From the NCBI GenBank assembly GCA_963837735.1, contig CAWIOM010000003.1, positions 62,001 through 126,000 on the forward strand: a stretch of 64,000 bases of DNA, read 5' to 3'. Under the pieces are notes generated by a model. The model made no database searches. It was given only the letters and a program-made list of their open reading frames with translations, and had not been told where the DNA came from. Position numbers and translations under genes: made by a program. Source of the DNA: VRUE01 sp963837735 (GTDB lineage Bacteria; Actinomycetota; Thermoleophilia; Solirubrobacterales; 70-9). Shown in pieces: positions 24,413 to 32,691 of this stretch. The first letter of the stretch is position 1. The number at the start of each line of letters is the position of its first letter.

Positions 24413-25183
24413 ATGAGCCAGCTGCGCAAGGCCCCGCCGCTCTACGGCCGGATAGTCCGCACCTACTTCCACTGGGCCCGCACCCTGTTGCCGCTGGCGA
24501 TCTGGGTCTTCGTCCCCCTGGGGCTGATCCACGCGATCCCCGTCCATTACGAAGTCACCCATCTCGACGTCGGCGGCGCCCTCGAGCTCCTCGTCCTGGT
24601 CGCCGCGGTCCTGGCGCTGGCGGCGACCGGCCTGATCGGCGAGGTCTTCTACACCGGCGCCGTCGCGATCGCCCTCACCCACCCCCACGACGGCGAGCCT
24701 CCGTCGCTGGTCGAAGTCGCGCGGATGGTCAGCTACCGGCGGCTGATCGTCGTCGACCTCCTCTACGGCGTCCTCGTCGCGGTCGGCCTCGCCGCCTTCA
24801 TCGTGCCGGGCGTCCTCATCTACGTCTATCTCGGCCTCGCCGCGCCCGTGATCGAGATCGAGGAGCACACCGTCCGCGACGCCCTGACCCGCAGCTTCCG
24901 GCTCGTCCGCGGGCACTTCTGGCTGGTCTTGCTCGTCCTCGCGCCGCTCGAGATCGGCGGCGACGCCCTGACCAATGTCGCGATCGGGATCGGCCACTCG
25001 ATCTTCGGCCCCAGCCTGATCGCCGAGTGGCTGGCCGACACGGCGACCAACATCCTCTTCACCCCGTTCTACGCGGTCGCCGCCGTCCTCCTCACCCTCG
25101 ACCTGATCGAGGACCGGGACGGCAGCGCACCGCGCCTGCACACGAACCCTCGGGGCCGGCGCCGAGGCTCGGCGTCTACCTGA
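24413..25183 (+). CDS. Multi-pass membrane protein (256 aa)
   Basis: Follows the previous gene by 1 bp. About six hydrophobic segments, including LLPLAIWVFVPLGLIHAIPV, LELLVLVAAVLALAATGLIG, LLYGVLVAVGLAAFIVPGVL and FWLVLLVLAPLEIGGDAL. The motif VEIEEHTVRDALTRSFRLVR then GHFW is characteristic of the DUF975/GlpQ-membrane-domain-like group of polytopic proteins. No catalytic motif seen. The basic C-terminal tail overlaps the convergent DUF2332 gene by 8 bp. Confidence 0.7.
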   Translation: MSQLRKAPPLYGRIVRTYFHWARTLLPLAIWVFVPLGLIHAIPVHYEVTHLDVGGALELLVLVAAVLALAATGLIGEVFYTGAVAIALTHPHDGEPPSLVEVARMVSYRRLIVVDLLYGVLVAVGLAAFIVPGVLIYVYLGLAAPVIEIEEHTVRDALTRSFRLVRGHFWLVLLVLAPLEIGGDALTNVAIGIGHSIFGPSLIAEWLADTATNILFTPFYAVAAVLLTLDLIEDRDGSAPRLHTNPRGRRRGSAST

Positions 25184-26232
25184 GTTCCACGGGAGTGCCG
25201 TGGTACCCGGCGCGGGCCAGGAGGCGGTCCTCGCCGCCGGGCCAGGTCGCGATCCGGATCGCGGCGCGCTCGCCGTCCGGCTCCATGCGCAGCCAGGCAA
25301 GCGGCGCCTCGGCGCTCGCCCGGGCGCCGGCCGCGGCGACCGCCGTCGCAAAGGCTCGGCGCTCGGCCTCCGAGAGGTACTGCATGACGACCGAGTGGTA
25401 GAGGACCGTCGCCAGGCCGGGCACCGGCTCTGCGAGCCTTGCCTCCGTCCACTCGATGGCGGCCGCCCGCTCCACCGCCGGCGGCCGCGCGGCCGCCAGG
25501 TCGAGGGCCGCGCGCAGGCGATCGATGCGAGCGCCCTGATCGGGCCAGACATAGGAGAGCAGGGTGAGGCGCCCCTCCTCGGAGGCCGGGTCGACGGGGG
25601 CGGCATCGCAACCGGCCCGCTCGGCGACCTCCGCGCCGGCGCCCGGGATCGGTCCGCCGCCGAGCTCGAACTCGATCCTCAGCGGCGAGGCCGGCGGCCC
25701 CCAGGAAAAGCCCTCGGCCTCATAGCGGTAGGAATCCCAGCCGAGGATCAGGCCGGCGCTGGCGCCGACCTCGAGCACCCGCAGGGGCAGCCCGGTCTGC
25801 TCGGCGACCGCCAGGAACCCCGGCAGCAGCGCCGCGCAGCGACCGACCTCGTTGGTCTGCACCGGCCGCTCGACCAGCGGCCGCAGCTCGGCGAGGCGCT
25901 CCTCGAGCGTCGCCCGGAAAGCGGCCCAGGTGCGATCGCCGTCGCCGTCGGCGGACCGGTAGCGCTCGGCGAGCGCCGGCGCCCTGCCCGATGAGCACGA
26001 GCCGGTGCACGGCGCCCATCAGGCGCAGGGCGAGCGCCGAGTCCTTCGGGTCCGCCTCGTGCCCGGCGAGCACCCGCGAGGTCGGCCCGCCCTGCTCGAA
26101 ATCGTCGGCCGCCCGGCCCAGCAGGTCCTCGTAGAGCGGCGAGCCGACGTGGCCGCAGGCGACGCTCTGGAAGCGGAGCAGGCCGGGGACCGAGTCCGCG
26201 TCCTCCCAGCTCGGAGCGCTCCCCCCTCTCAC
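25176..26232 (-). CDS. DUF2332-family protein, one frameshift near 25990
   Basis: GTG at 26232 overlaps the yjbQ stop (GTGA). The N-terminal part reads SVPGLLRFQSVACGHVGSPL, YEDLLGRAADDF and AGHEADPKDSALALRLMGAV then HRLVLIG. After a shift near 25990 it continues ALAERYRSADGDGDRTW, QTNEVGRCAALLPGFLAVA, LRVLEVGASAGLILGWDSY, LLSYVWPDQGARIDRLRAAL and VLYHSVVMQYLSEAERRAF. This is the DUF2332 pattern with a degenerate methyltransferase-like GxSAG motif. Activity unknown. Likely intact in the real genome. Confidence 0.75.
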
Positions 26233-26690
26233 TCCCCGATCGCCTTGATCACGAGCCGCTTCGGCCGGCCGCCGTCGAACTCGCAGTAGAAGACCTGCTG
26301 CCAGGGGCCGAGGTCGAGCCGCCCGGCGGTCACCGGGACGATCGCCTGATGGTGGACGAGCAGGTTCTTGAGGTGGGCGTCGCCGTTGTCCTCGCCGCCG
26401 CGATGGTGGCGGTAGTCGCCCTCGTCGGGCGCCAGCTCCGCGGCGACCTCGTTCGCCGCCGGCTTCCAGCTCGGCGGCGCGACCTTGTCGAGCCATTCGA
26501 GCACGTCCTCGTGGAGGCCGGGCTCGTCGTCGTTGACCCAGACGCCGGCGGTGATGTGCATCGCCGAGACCAGCACCATCCCCTCCTCGATCCCGGCCGC
26601 ATCGACCGCCGCCTGCACGTCCTCGGTGATCCGGATCAGCTCGCGGCGGGCCGTCGTCTCGAACGTCATGTAGGCGGTGTGTGACTTCAC
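26229..26690 (-). CDS. yjbQ: YjbQ / UPF0047 family protein
   Basis: Homologues were described as having secondary thiamine-phosphate synthase activity; the physiological role is not settled. The start at GTG 26690 gives MKSHTAYMTFETTARRELIR, matching the typical family N-terminus. Key conserved residues appear in SAMHITAGVWVNDDEPGLHE, DYRHHRGGEDNGDAHLKNLL and PWQQVFYCEFDGGRPKRLVI. 153 aa, normal. Four-base overlaps with the genes on both sides suggest coupled translation. Confidence 0.88.
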   Translation of the reverse strand: MKSHTAYMTFETTARRELIRITEDVQAAVDAAGIEEGMVLVSAMHITAGVWVNDDEPGLHEDVLEWLDKVAPPSWKPAANEVAAELAPDEGDYRHHRGGEDNGDAHLKNLLVHHQAIVPVTAGRLDLGPWQQVFYCEFDGGRPKRLVIKAIGE

Positions 26691-27105
26691 CGGTCGCTCA
26701 GCCTCGGGTCGGCGAGGGGCTGTCCGGGCCAGAACGGCCACTCCTCGAACTCGCGGCAACGGCCGTCGGCGTCGAGGCGCAGGACCCAGAGGTCGCGGTA
26801 CTCGGCTCCGGTCGCGTAGGAGACGGCGACGCGGAGGACCGCGGTCCTGTCGTCGGCGGCAACCAGCTCGTGCCGCATCTCGAACTCCTCCTCGGGGCCG
26901 GCCCGCTCGCGCTCCCAGAGCGCCGCCGATCGCCTCCAGCCCGCGGGCCGGCTCGTCGTAGGGGGACATCCGGTAGACGGCGTCGTCGGTGAAGAGGCCG
27001 GCCAGCGCCTCGGTGCCCGCCGTCCGCCAGGCCCGCTCGTAGCGGCCGGCCCAGGCCCGGGCCGCCTCGATCGATCGAATCCGCACGACTGGCCTCGGCG
27101 TCCAT
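26687..27105 (-). CDS. SnoaL/NTF2-like small protein with two small indels
   Basis: Leaderless-type ATG at 27105 (TAGGGT, TGGCGC, ATG) starts MDAEASRADS. A repeated ATCG (27066-27077 region) appears to add 4 bp. The next frame gives IEAARAWAGRYERAWRTAGT, EALAGLFTDDAVYRMSPYDE and PARGLEAIG. An extra base near 26925 leads to LWERERAGPEEEFEMRHELV, AVLRVAVSYATGAEYRDLWV and FEEWPFWPG. This is the alpha+beta cone fold of SnoaL-like proteins, used both as enzymes and as binding domains. Overlaps yjbQ by 4 bp. Confidence 0.7.
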
Positions 27106-27192
27106 GCGCCAACCCTAATCCGCCCACAACACGGAGGACGCCCGGGCTGCGGGAGGGCGCGCGTAACATCAAACAGCAGGAGAGAGAGAACC

Positions 27193-27969
27193 ATGCGCCG
27201 TCTCGTCATACCGACATTGATATCGATCGCGGCGCTTCTGAGCGCCGGTCTGGCCGGCGCCGAGCTCTCCCAGCAGGGCAACCTGCGGCTCGCCTTCAGC
27301 GGCCGGATCGCGCCGAAGACGCTGCCGCGGACGAACACCGCCCCGGTGACCGTGCGGATCAGCGGCGCGATCGGCACCGCCGACGGGCAGCGGCCGCCGG
27401 AACTGAAAAAGGTCGCGATCGCCTTCAACCGCTACGGCCATGTCTCGACCCGCGGCCTGCCCGTCTGCAATGCCGGCGACCTCGAACAGACGACCTCGAA
27501 GGTCGCCCGCGAAGTCTGCGGCGGCGCCCTCGTCGGCCACGGAAAATTCAAGGCCAACGTGGCCCTCCCGGGGCACGAAACCTTCCCCGTCGTCGGCGAC
27601 ATGCTCGCCTTCAACTCGAGCAAGAACGGCAGGCCCGCCCTCCTGCTCCACATATTCGGATCCCACCCGGTACAGCTCGTGATCGTCCTCACCTTCCGCA
27701 TCGTCAGGGTGAAGAAGGGAACGTTCGGGACGGTCTTCGTGGCCCGGATCCCGAAGATCGCCGCCGAGCTCGGCTACGTGACCAACGTCAACCTGACGTT
27801 CGGCCGCCGCTACACCTACCAGGGCAGCGAACGCAGCTTCCTCAGCGCCCGCTGCGCCGCGCCGGCGGGCTTCCCCGGCGCGATCTTCACCCTCGCCAGG
27901 GGCAGCTTCAGCTTCACCAACGGGCAGCGCATCAGCACCTCGCTGGCGCGCAACTGCTGGGTTCGCTGA
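27193..27969 (+). CDS. Secreted hypothetical protein (258 aa)
   Basis: Clear signal peptide (MRRLVIPTLISIAALLSAGL then AGA). The mature part is beta-rich with recurring terms such as LRLAFSGRIAPKTLPRTN, APVTVRISGAIGTADGQRPP, GALVGHGKFKANVALPGHET and IVLTFRIVRVKKGTFGTVFV, ending in a Cys-containing segment. The pattern 'F.G.I.P..LPR....PV.V...G' recurs in Thermoleophilia secreted proteins of unknown function. SD AGCAGGAGAGAGAGAACC precedes the ATG; a TAACAT box lies about 25 bp upstream. Confidence 0.75.
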   Translation: MRRLVIPTLISIAALLSAGLAGAELSQQGNLRLAFSGRIAPKTLPRTNTAPVTVRISGAIGTADGQRPPELKKVAIAFNRYGHVSTRGLPVCNAGDLEQTTSKVAREVCGGALVGHGKFKANVALPGHETFPVVGDMLAFNSSKNGRPALLLHIFGSHPVQLVIVLTFRIVRVKKGTFGTVFVARIPKIAAELGYVTNVNLTFGRRYTYQGSERSFLSARCAAPAGFPGAIFTLARGSFSFTNGQRISTSLARNCWVR

Positions 27970-28037
27970 GCTGGAAGAATTCCACCAATCGTCCGCGGGG
28001 TCTTGCGTAGAGCGCGCCTGGCGCCGATAGACCTCAC

Positions 28038-29365
28038 GTGAGTGCAATCAGCTCTATGTCCGAGCGCGCCCAGGATGCCTGGTTCGACGTGACCGGAGCG
28101 CGCGGCTGGCGAACGATCGCCGGCCCGACGGCGTTTGCCGTGATCGCGATCGCGCTGCTCGTCTACGACCACCTCCAGCAGAAGGTGCCGCACATCGTCT
28201 TCTGGCTGGCGCTGGCGCTGATCGGGTGCGTGTTCTACTGGATGCTGAGCACCAGCCGCAGGCAGTCCGGGGCGCTGGAGGAGCAGCACCGCAACGCTCA
28301 CAGCGACCGCACCACCGGCCTCGGCAACCGGCTCCGCCTCGAGGTCGACATCGAAGCCTCCCTCCAGGACCCCGCCGACCGCCGGGTCCTGCTGCTCTTC
28401 GACCTCGACGGCCTGCAGACCTACAACGAACGCTTCGGCTACGCCGCCGGCGACGAGCTCCTGCGCCGGGTCGCCGAGGTCCTGGTCCAGCAGGCGACGC
28501 CGCTCGGCGGCTGCGCCTACCGGGTCGAAGACAGCCGCGTCGCGATGCTCATCCCCTCCGGCGACAGCCAGCTCGGGGAGGTCGTCCTCGGCGCCACCAC
28601 GGCCCTCCACGACGAGGGCCGCGACCTGCTGATCGGGCGCGCCTACGGCGAGGTCGCGATCCCCGACGAAGCGGGCGACGCCCACATGGCGATGCAGATC
28701 GCCGGCCAGCGGCTCACCGCCTACAACCAGCGCCAGCACCGCTCCGCCCGCCGCCAGGCGCACGCGGTCCTGATGGCGGTCCTCGCCGCCCGCCGCCCCG
28801 AGCTCCGCGAGCATCTCCGGGTCGTCGTCTACCGGGCGATCGCGATCGGCCGCCGCCTCGGCCTCAGCCGCGAGGAGATCGACGACGTCGCCCTCGCCGC
28901 CGAGCTTCAGGACGTCGGCCTGCTGGCCGTCCCCGAGGCGGTGCTGGAAAAACGAACCGCGCTCACCCCCGATGAGGCGGCGATGATCCGCAACCGCCCG
29001 GTCGCCGGCGAGCAGATCATCGGCACCGCCCCCGGCCTGGCTCCGGTGGCCGCACTCGTCCGCGCGAGCTCCGAGCACTACGACGGCGGCGGCTTCCCCG
29101 ATCGCCTCGCCGGCGAGGCGATCCCGCTGGGAGCGAGGATCATCGCCGTCGCCGTCGCCTTCGCGGCGATGACGGCGGCGCGGCCATACCGCGCGGCCGG
29201 CAGCTCCGAGGACGCGCTCGAGGAGCTCCGCGCTGCGCCGGCAGCCAGTTCGACCCGCGGGTCGTCGAAGCGCTGGCCGCCGACCTCACCGACGAGCTGC
29301 ACGAACTGGCCGCGGCAGCGGCACCAGCTCCCGCCGTCGCCCAGCGCCCGCGGTCGCCTAGCTAG
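28038..29365 (+). CDS. Membrane-anchored degenerate GGDEF + HD-GYP protein, one missing base near 29231
   Basis: Two N-terminal helices (TAFAVIAIALLVYDHL and HIVFWLALALIGCVFYWML), then a GGDEF-type fold (DRTTGLGNRLRLEVDIEASL, LLFDLDGLQTYNERFGYAAG, DELLRRVAEVL) in which the GG(D/E)EF signature is replaced by VEDSRV. An HD-GYP-type domain follows (VALAAELQDVGLLAVPEAVL, ALTPDEAAMIRNRPVAGEQI, SSEHYDGGGFPDRLAGEAIP, LGARIIAVAVAFAAMTAARP) where the HD dyad and paired His ligands are lost. After the missing base it ends QFDPRVVEALAADLTDELHE. Catalysis of c-di-GMP turnover is unlikely; a binding or structural role is more plausible. Confidence 0.82.
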
Positions 29366-29742
29366 GGCGCGTACTTTTCGGCTTCTTCGATCCCTTTCTG
29401 GGCTTCTTCCTTGCCGCGTTCGATGCCCTTCTGGGCTTCCTCTTTGCCCTTTTCCAGGCCCGTCTTGATTTCTTCCCGGGCTTTTTCGAGCTGCTTCTGG
29501 GTCTTGGCGTTGGTTCCCTTGAGTTTCTCCTGCGCTTCCTTGAGACCCTTGTTGACGCCCGCTTCGGCGGCTTCCTGCGCTTCGGTCACGCCCTTTTCGA
29601 TGTTTTCCTGGATCTTCGAGCTGCTGTCGCTGCTGCTGCTGCCGCAGCCCGCCCAGGCGACTCCGACAGCCCCGATCGCGAGCACGATGGCGAGCGTCCT
29701 GCCCCGCTTCGCGACGATCCTCTTCAACTCTCCTTCTGGCAC
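29362..29742 (-). CDS. Lipoprotein with amphipathic repeats (126 aa)
   Basis: GTG start; signal LAIVLAIGAVGVAWAGC is a near-lipobox, so Cys is probably acylated. A Ser-rich linker leads to about 85 residues of amphipathic helix. It is built of repeated 11-residue-like units (KGLEKGKEEAQKGIERGKEE, AQKGIEEAEKYAP), reminiscent of apolipoprotein or LEA-like helices. Stop codons of this gene and the HD-GYP gene overlap. Function not assigned. Confidence 0.7.
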   Translation of the reverse strand: MPEGELKRIVAKRGRTLAIVLAIGAVGVAWAGCGSSSSDSSSKIQENIEKGVTEAQEAAEAGVNKGLKEAQEKLKGTNAKTQKQLEKAREEIKTGLEKGKEEAQKGIERGKEEAQKGIEEAEKYAP

Positions 29743-29808
29743 CTAAGCCCCCTCGGGTCGAAATCTGAAACCGGATGGCGCGATCATCTCACCGCCGGCG
29801 GCCGGCCG

Positions 29809-31195
29809 CTAGTGGGAGCGGACGAAGGCGCGAATCACCGGCACGGCGGGCGAGACGAACGGGTAGTAGATGCTCGACGCGTGGCCGCGGTTGGGGACCA
29901 CGTAGAGGTCCGAGCGCGGGAAGCGCGCCGCGACCTGGCGGGCCTCGGCCGGCGAGGTGACGTCGTCGAGCTGGCCGGCGAGGACGAGGGTCGGGAAGGA
30001 AGCGGGAGCCCTCCAGCCCGTGGGGAACGGGGGGCTCGAGGCCCGCCGGCGGCGGCGCCGGCCAGCTCAGGCAGTTGGTCAGGTGGGCGGCGGAGGAGAG
30101 CAGGTACTCGCGGCGACTGAACGGGGAGAAGTAATCGGGCGGCAGGCCGCGGAGGGCGGCCGAGAGCTGGCGAACCCGCTCGCCGGCGGCCGCGTTGGGG
30201 TCCCAGAGCAGCGGGTAGTCGCTGCACTCGACGGCGATCTCCATCCCGTATGAGAATTCGCGCAGGCTGCCGTGGCCGATCGATTCGGTCGAGACGAGGC
30301 GGTTGAGGCGGCGCGGCTCGCCGCGCAGGAAGCGGCGGTCGGCTTCGTCGAGGCTGAGGTAGGAGCGCGGCGCCAGGGTGCCGGCGCCGAGCAGGAAGCC
30401 GATCAGGCCCTCGGTCGTGCGCTCGGCGCCGTGGAAGCGGCCGACCACCCGGCGGAAGCGGCCGGCCGCGTCCCCCGCGCAGTGCGGCGAGATCCGGCAG
30501 GCGAGCCCGAGCGAGTGGATTCCCGCCGGCAGCAGGGTCCGGTAGTAGGGATCGTCGCCGGGGTAGGCGGAATCGAGGATCAGGCCGCGCAGCCGCTGCG
30601 GGAAGCGGACCGCATAGGCCTGGCCGAGCAGGGTGCCGTAGGAGTCGCCGTAGAGGAAGGCCCTGCCGCGGCCGAGCGCGGCGCGGACCGCGTCGATGTC
30701 GGCCGCCGCTTCGGCGGTCGTGTAGTCGGCGTAGCGGGGGCCGAGCTGGTCGGCGCACTGGCCGATCGCGATGTATTCCTGGATCACCCCGCGCTGCAGG
30801 CCGGTGCAGTCGATCGCCCCCGAGAGGCCGGTCCCGCGCTCGTCGACGAAGACCAGCTCGCGACGGTCGAGCAGCGGCGCGAGCAGGGCCCCGACCGAGC
30901 GCACGAAGGGCGCCGCGGTCGAGCTGTACCCGGGGCCGCCGTCGACGGCGATCACGGCGCCGAGCGAGGGCCGGCTGCGATCGCCGCGGGGGCGGACCGC
31001 GAAGGCGATCCTCGTCGTCCCCTGCCCGGGGTCGGCACGGCGCCAGGGCACGGCGACCGTCCCGCAGCGCAGCGGCCGCTTGGCGCCGAGGTCGCAGCGG
31101 TGCAGCTTGACGGCGGCGGCGGCCGGCGACGGCGCAAGGCCGGCGAGGCAGACCGCGGCGAGCAGCAGAAGAGGCGAAAGGCGGTGCGACCTCAT
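29809..31195 (-). CDS. Secreted alpha/beta hydrolase, tripeptidyl-aminopeptidase-like; one extra base near 30016
   Basis: Signal peptide (LSPLLLLAAVCLAGLAPSPA). The oxyanion motif AVIAVDGGPGYSS and nucleophile elbow FLYGDSYGTLLGQAYAVRFP are typical of the S33 peptidase / TAP group. One extra base near 30016 breaks the frame after EPPVPHG. The corrected frame gives APASFPTLVLAGQLDDVTSP (catalytic Asp region) and VPNRGHASSIYYPF (catalytic His), ending FVRSH at 29809. Conserved Cys pairs fit an extracellular enzyme. Start ATG at 31195 has TACCTT seven bases upstream. Confidence 0.83.
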
Positions 31196-31202
31196 CCTCG
31201 AG

Positions 31203-31208
31203 AAGGTA
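31203..31208 (-). promoter_or_regulatory. -10 box TACCTT, spacer 7
   Basis: TACCTT, CTCGAGG, ATG (31195) of the secreted hydrolase gene. Confidence 0.45.
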
Positions 31209-31221
31209 GTCGACCCGCTGC

Positions 31222-32004
31222 TCAGAGCCCGGCGAGGAAGCCGCCGAGGGCCTCGACCACGCGCGGCGCCTCCTGGGCGATGAAGCCGTGGCCGGCAGCG
31301 GCGAAGGTCTCGAGCCGGGCGCCCTCGATCGCCGCGGCGAGGGCGGCCGAGTTGGCCGGCGGGATGACGACGTCGAGCGCCCCCGCCATGACCAGGGTCG
31401 GCGCCGCGATCGCCGCCGGCCGCTCCTCGCCCGGCTGCTCGTACCAGTCGCCGATCGCGGCCTCCTGGGCGAAGAGCGCCTCCTCGGAGAGCGCCGCCCG
31501 GGCGCCCGCGACGAGGTCGCCGAACTCGGCGTCGACCTCGGCCGCGACCGGCTCGGGGAAGAGCAGCGAGATCAGGCGGCTCGCCTGCTGCCGCGGGGTG
31601 CCGCCGTGGTCGAAGAGGCGCGCCGTCACCTCGGGGTCGGCGCGCACCGCGCCGGGCCCGCCCGGGTCGGTGGCCATCAGCACCAGGGCGCTCACCCTTC
31701 CCGGGTGCGCGGCGGCCAGCTGCTGGGCGAGGAAGCCGCCCATCGACCAGCCCGCGACGGCCGCCCGCTCGAGCCCGAGCGCGTCGAGCACGCCGACGAG
31801 GTCCTCGGCCATCCGGGCGACGGTGAGGGGCGGCTCGCCGAGCGCGGAGCCGCCCATGCCGCGATTGTCGGGGCAGATGACGGCGTGCTCGCGGCAGAGG
31901 CCGGCGAGCAGCGCCGGGTCCCAGTCGCCGCCGGTCGCCGCGTAGCCGTTGACCAACAGCAGCGGCGACCCGGCGCCCTGGACCTGCCAGCGGATGTGCG
32001 GCAT
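31222..32004 (-). CDS. Alpha/beta-fold hydrolase
   Basis: 260-aa cytosolic protein. LLLVNGYAATGGDWDPALL gives the oxyanion loop, CPDNRGMGGSALG the family DxRG motif, VAGWSMGGFLAQQLAAAHPG the GxSxG nucleophile elbow, LVMAGALDVVIPPANS the acidic residue and AAGHGFIAQEAP the catalytic His. Closest pattern is 3-oxoadipate enol-lactonase or haloperoxidase-like hydrolases; the substrate is unknown. The ATG at 32004 lies 12 bp from the divergent start at 32017. Confidence 0.85.
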   Translation of the reverse strand: MPHIRWQVQGAGSPLLLVNGYAATGGDWDPALLAGLCREHAVICPDNRGMGGSALGEPPLTVARMAEDLVGVLDALGLERAAVAGWSMGGFLAQQLAAAHPGRVSALVLMATDPGGPGAVRADPEVTARLFDHGGTPRQQASRLISLLFPEPVAAEVDAEFGDLVAGARAALSEEALFAQEAAIGDWYEQPGEERPAAIAAPTLVMAGALDVVIPPANSAALAAAIEGARLETFAAAGHGFIAQEAPRVVEALGGFLAGL

Positions 32005-32017
32005 AAGATCGAATATA
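32004..32017. promoter_or_regulatory. Overlapping divergent leaderless promoters
   Basis: The 12 bp between two divergent start codons read AAGATCGAATAT. On the plus strand TAAGAT precedes the ATG at 32017 by 7 nt. On the minus strand TATATT precedes the ATG at 32004 by 7 nt. Each -10 borrows a base from the opposite start codon, so both promoters occupy the same turn of DNA and their -35 regions must lie in the opposite gene. Confidence 0.55.
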
Positions 32018-32691
32018 TGCCCGAGCTGACCGTCCTGCGCGTCTTCGTCAACGAGGACGGCGAGTGGGGCAACCCGCTCGGCGTCTTCCTCGACGGCGAG
32101 CGGGTTCCCGAGGCGGAGCGCCAGCGGGTCGCCGCCGATCTCGGCTTCAGCGAGACGGTCTACGTCGAGGATCGAGAGAGCGGCCGGATCCGGATCTTCA
32201 CCCCCGGCCTCGAGCTGCCCTTCGCCGGCCACCCGACGGTCGGCACGGCCTGGCTCCTGGCCCAGACCGGAGCTCCTGTGCCCGCCCTGCAGGTCCCGGC
32301 GGGCGAGGCCGCGGTGCGGATGGACGGCGAGCGCGTCCACGTCGCCGGCCGCCCCGAGTGGGTCTTCGACCTCGACTTCGTCGAGCTGCCCTCGCCCGCC
32401 GAGGTCCACGCCCTGGAGGGCGCGGAGCCGGGCTCGGAGGCAACCTACGCCTGGGCCTGGATCGACGAGGCGGCCGGCACGGTCCGGGCGCGCTGCTTCA
32501 TCGAGGAGGCGGGGATCGCCGAGGACGAGGCGACCGGCGCCGCCGCGATCGCGCTCGTCGGCAGGCTGGGCAGGCCGGTGACGATCCACCAGGGCCGGGG
32601 CTCGGTGCTCGAGGCGCGGCCGCTCGGCGACGGCCGGGTCGAGGTGGGAGGCGCGGTCCGCCTCGACGAGGTGCGCGATCACCCGATCTGA
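32017..32691 (+). CDS. PhzF-family isomerase-like protein
   Basis: 224 aa, shorter than the usual 260-300. DGEWGNPLGVFLDGE and LGFSETVYVEDRESGRIRIF contain the family GN-P and the catalytic Glu (SE); FTPGLELPFAGHPTVGTAWL is diagnostic; EEAGIAEDEATGAAAIALVG matches the second-half DxATGSA motif. PhzF relatives are cofactor-independent isomerases or epimerases; this one's substrate is not known. The frame starts at the first ATG and matches the N-terminus of the family (LTVLRVFVNED). Confidence 0.87.
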   Translation: MPELTVLRVFVNEDGEWGNPLGVFLDGERVPEAERQRVAADLGFSETVYVEDRESGRIRIFTPGLELPFAGHPTVGTAWLLAQTGAPVPALQVPAGEAAVRMDGERVHVAGRPEWVFDLDFVELPSPAEVHALEGAEPGSEATYAWAWIDEAAGTVRARCFIEEAGIAEDEATGAAAIALVGRLGRPVTIHQGRGSVLEARPLGDGRVEVGGAVRLDEVRDHPI

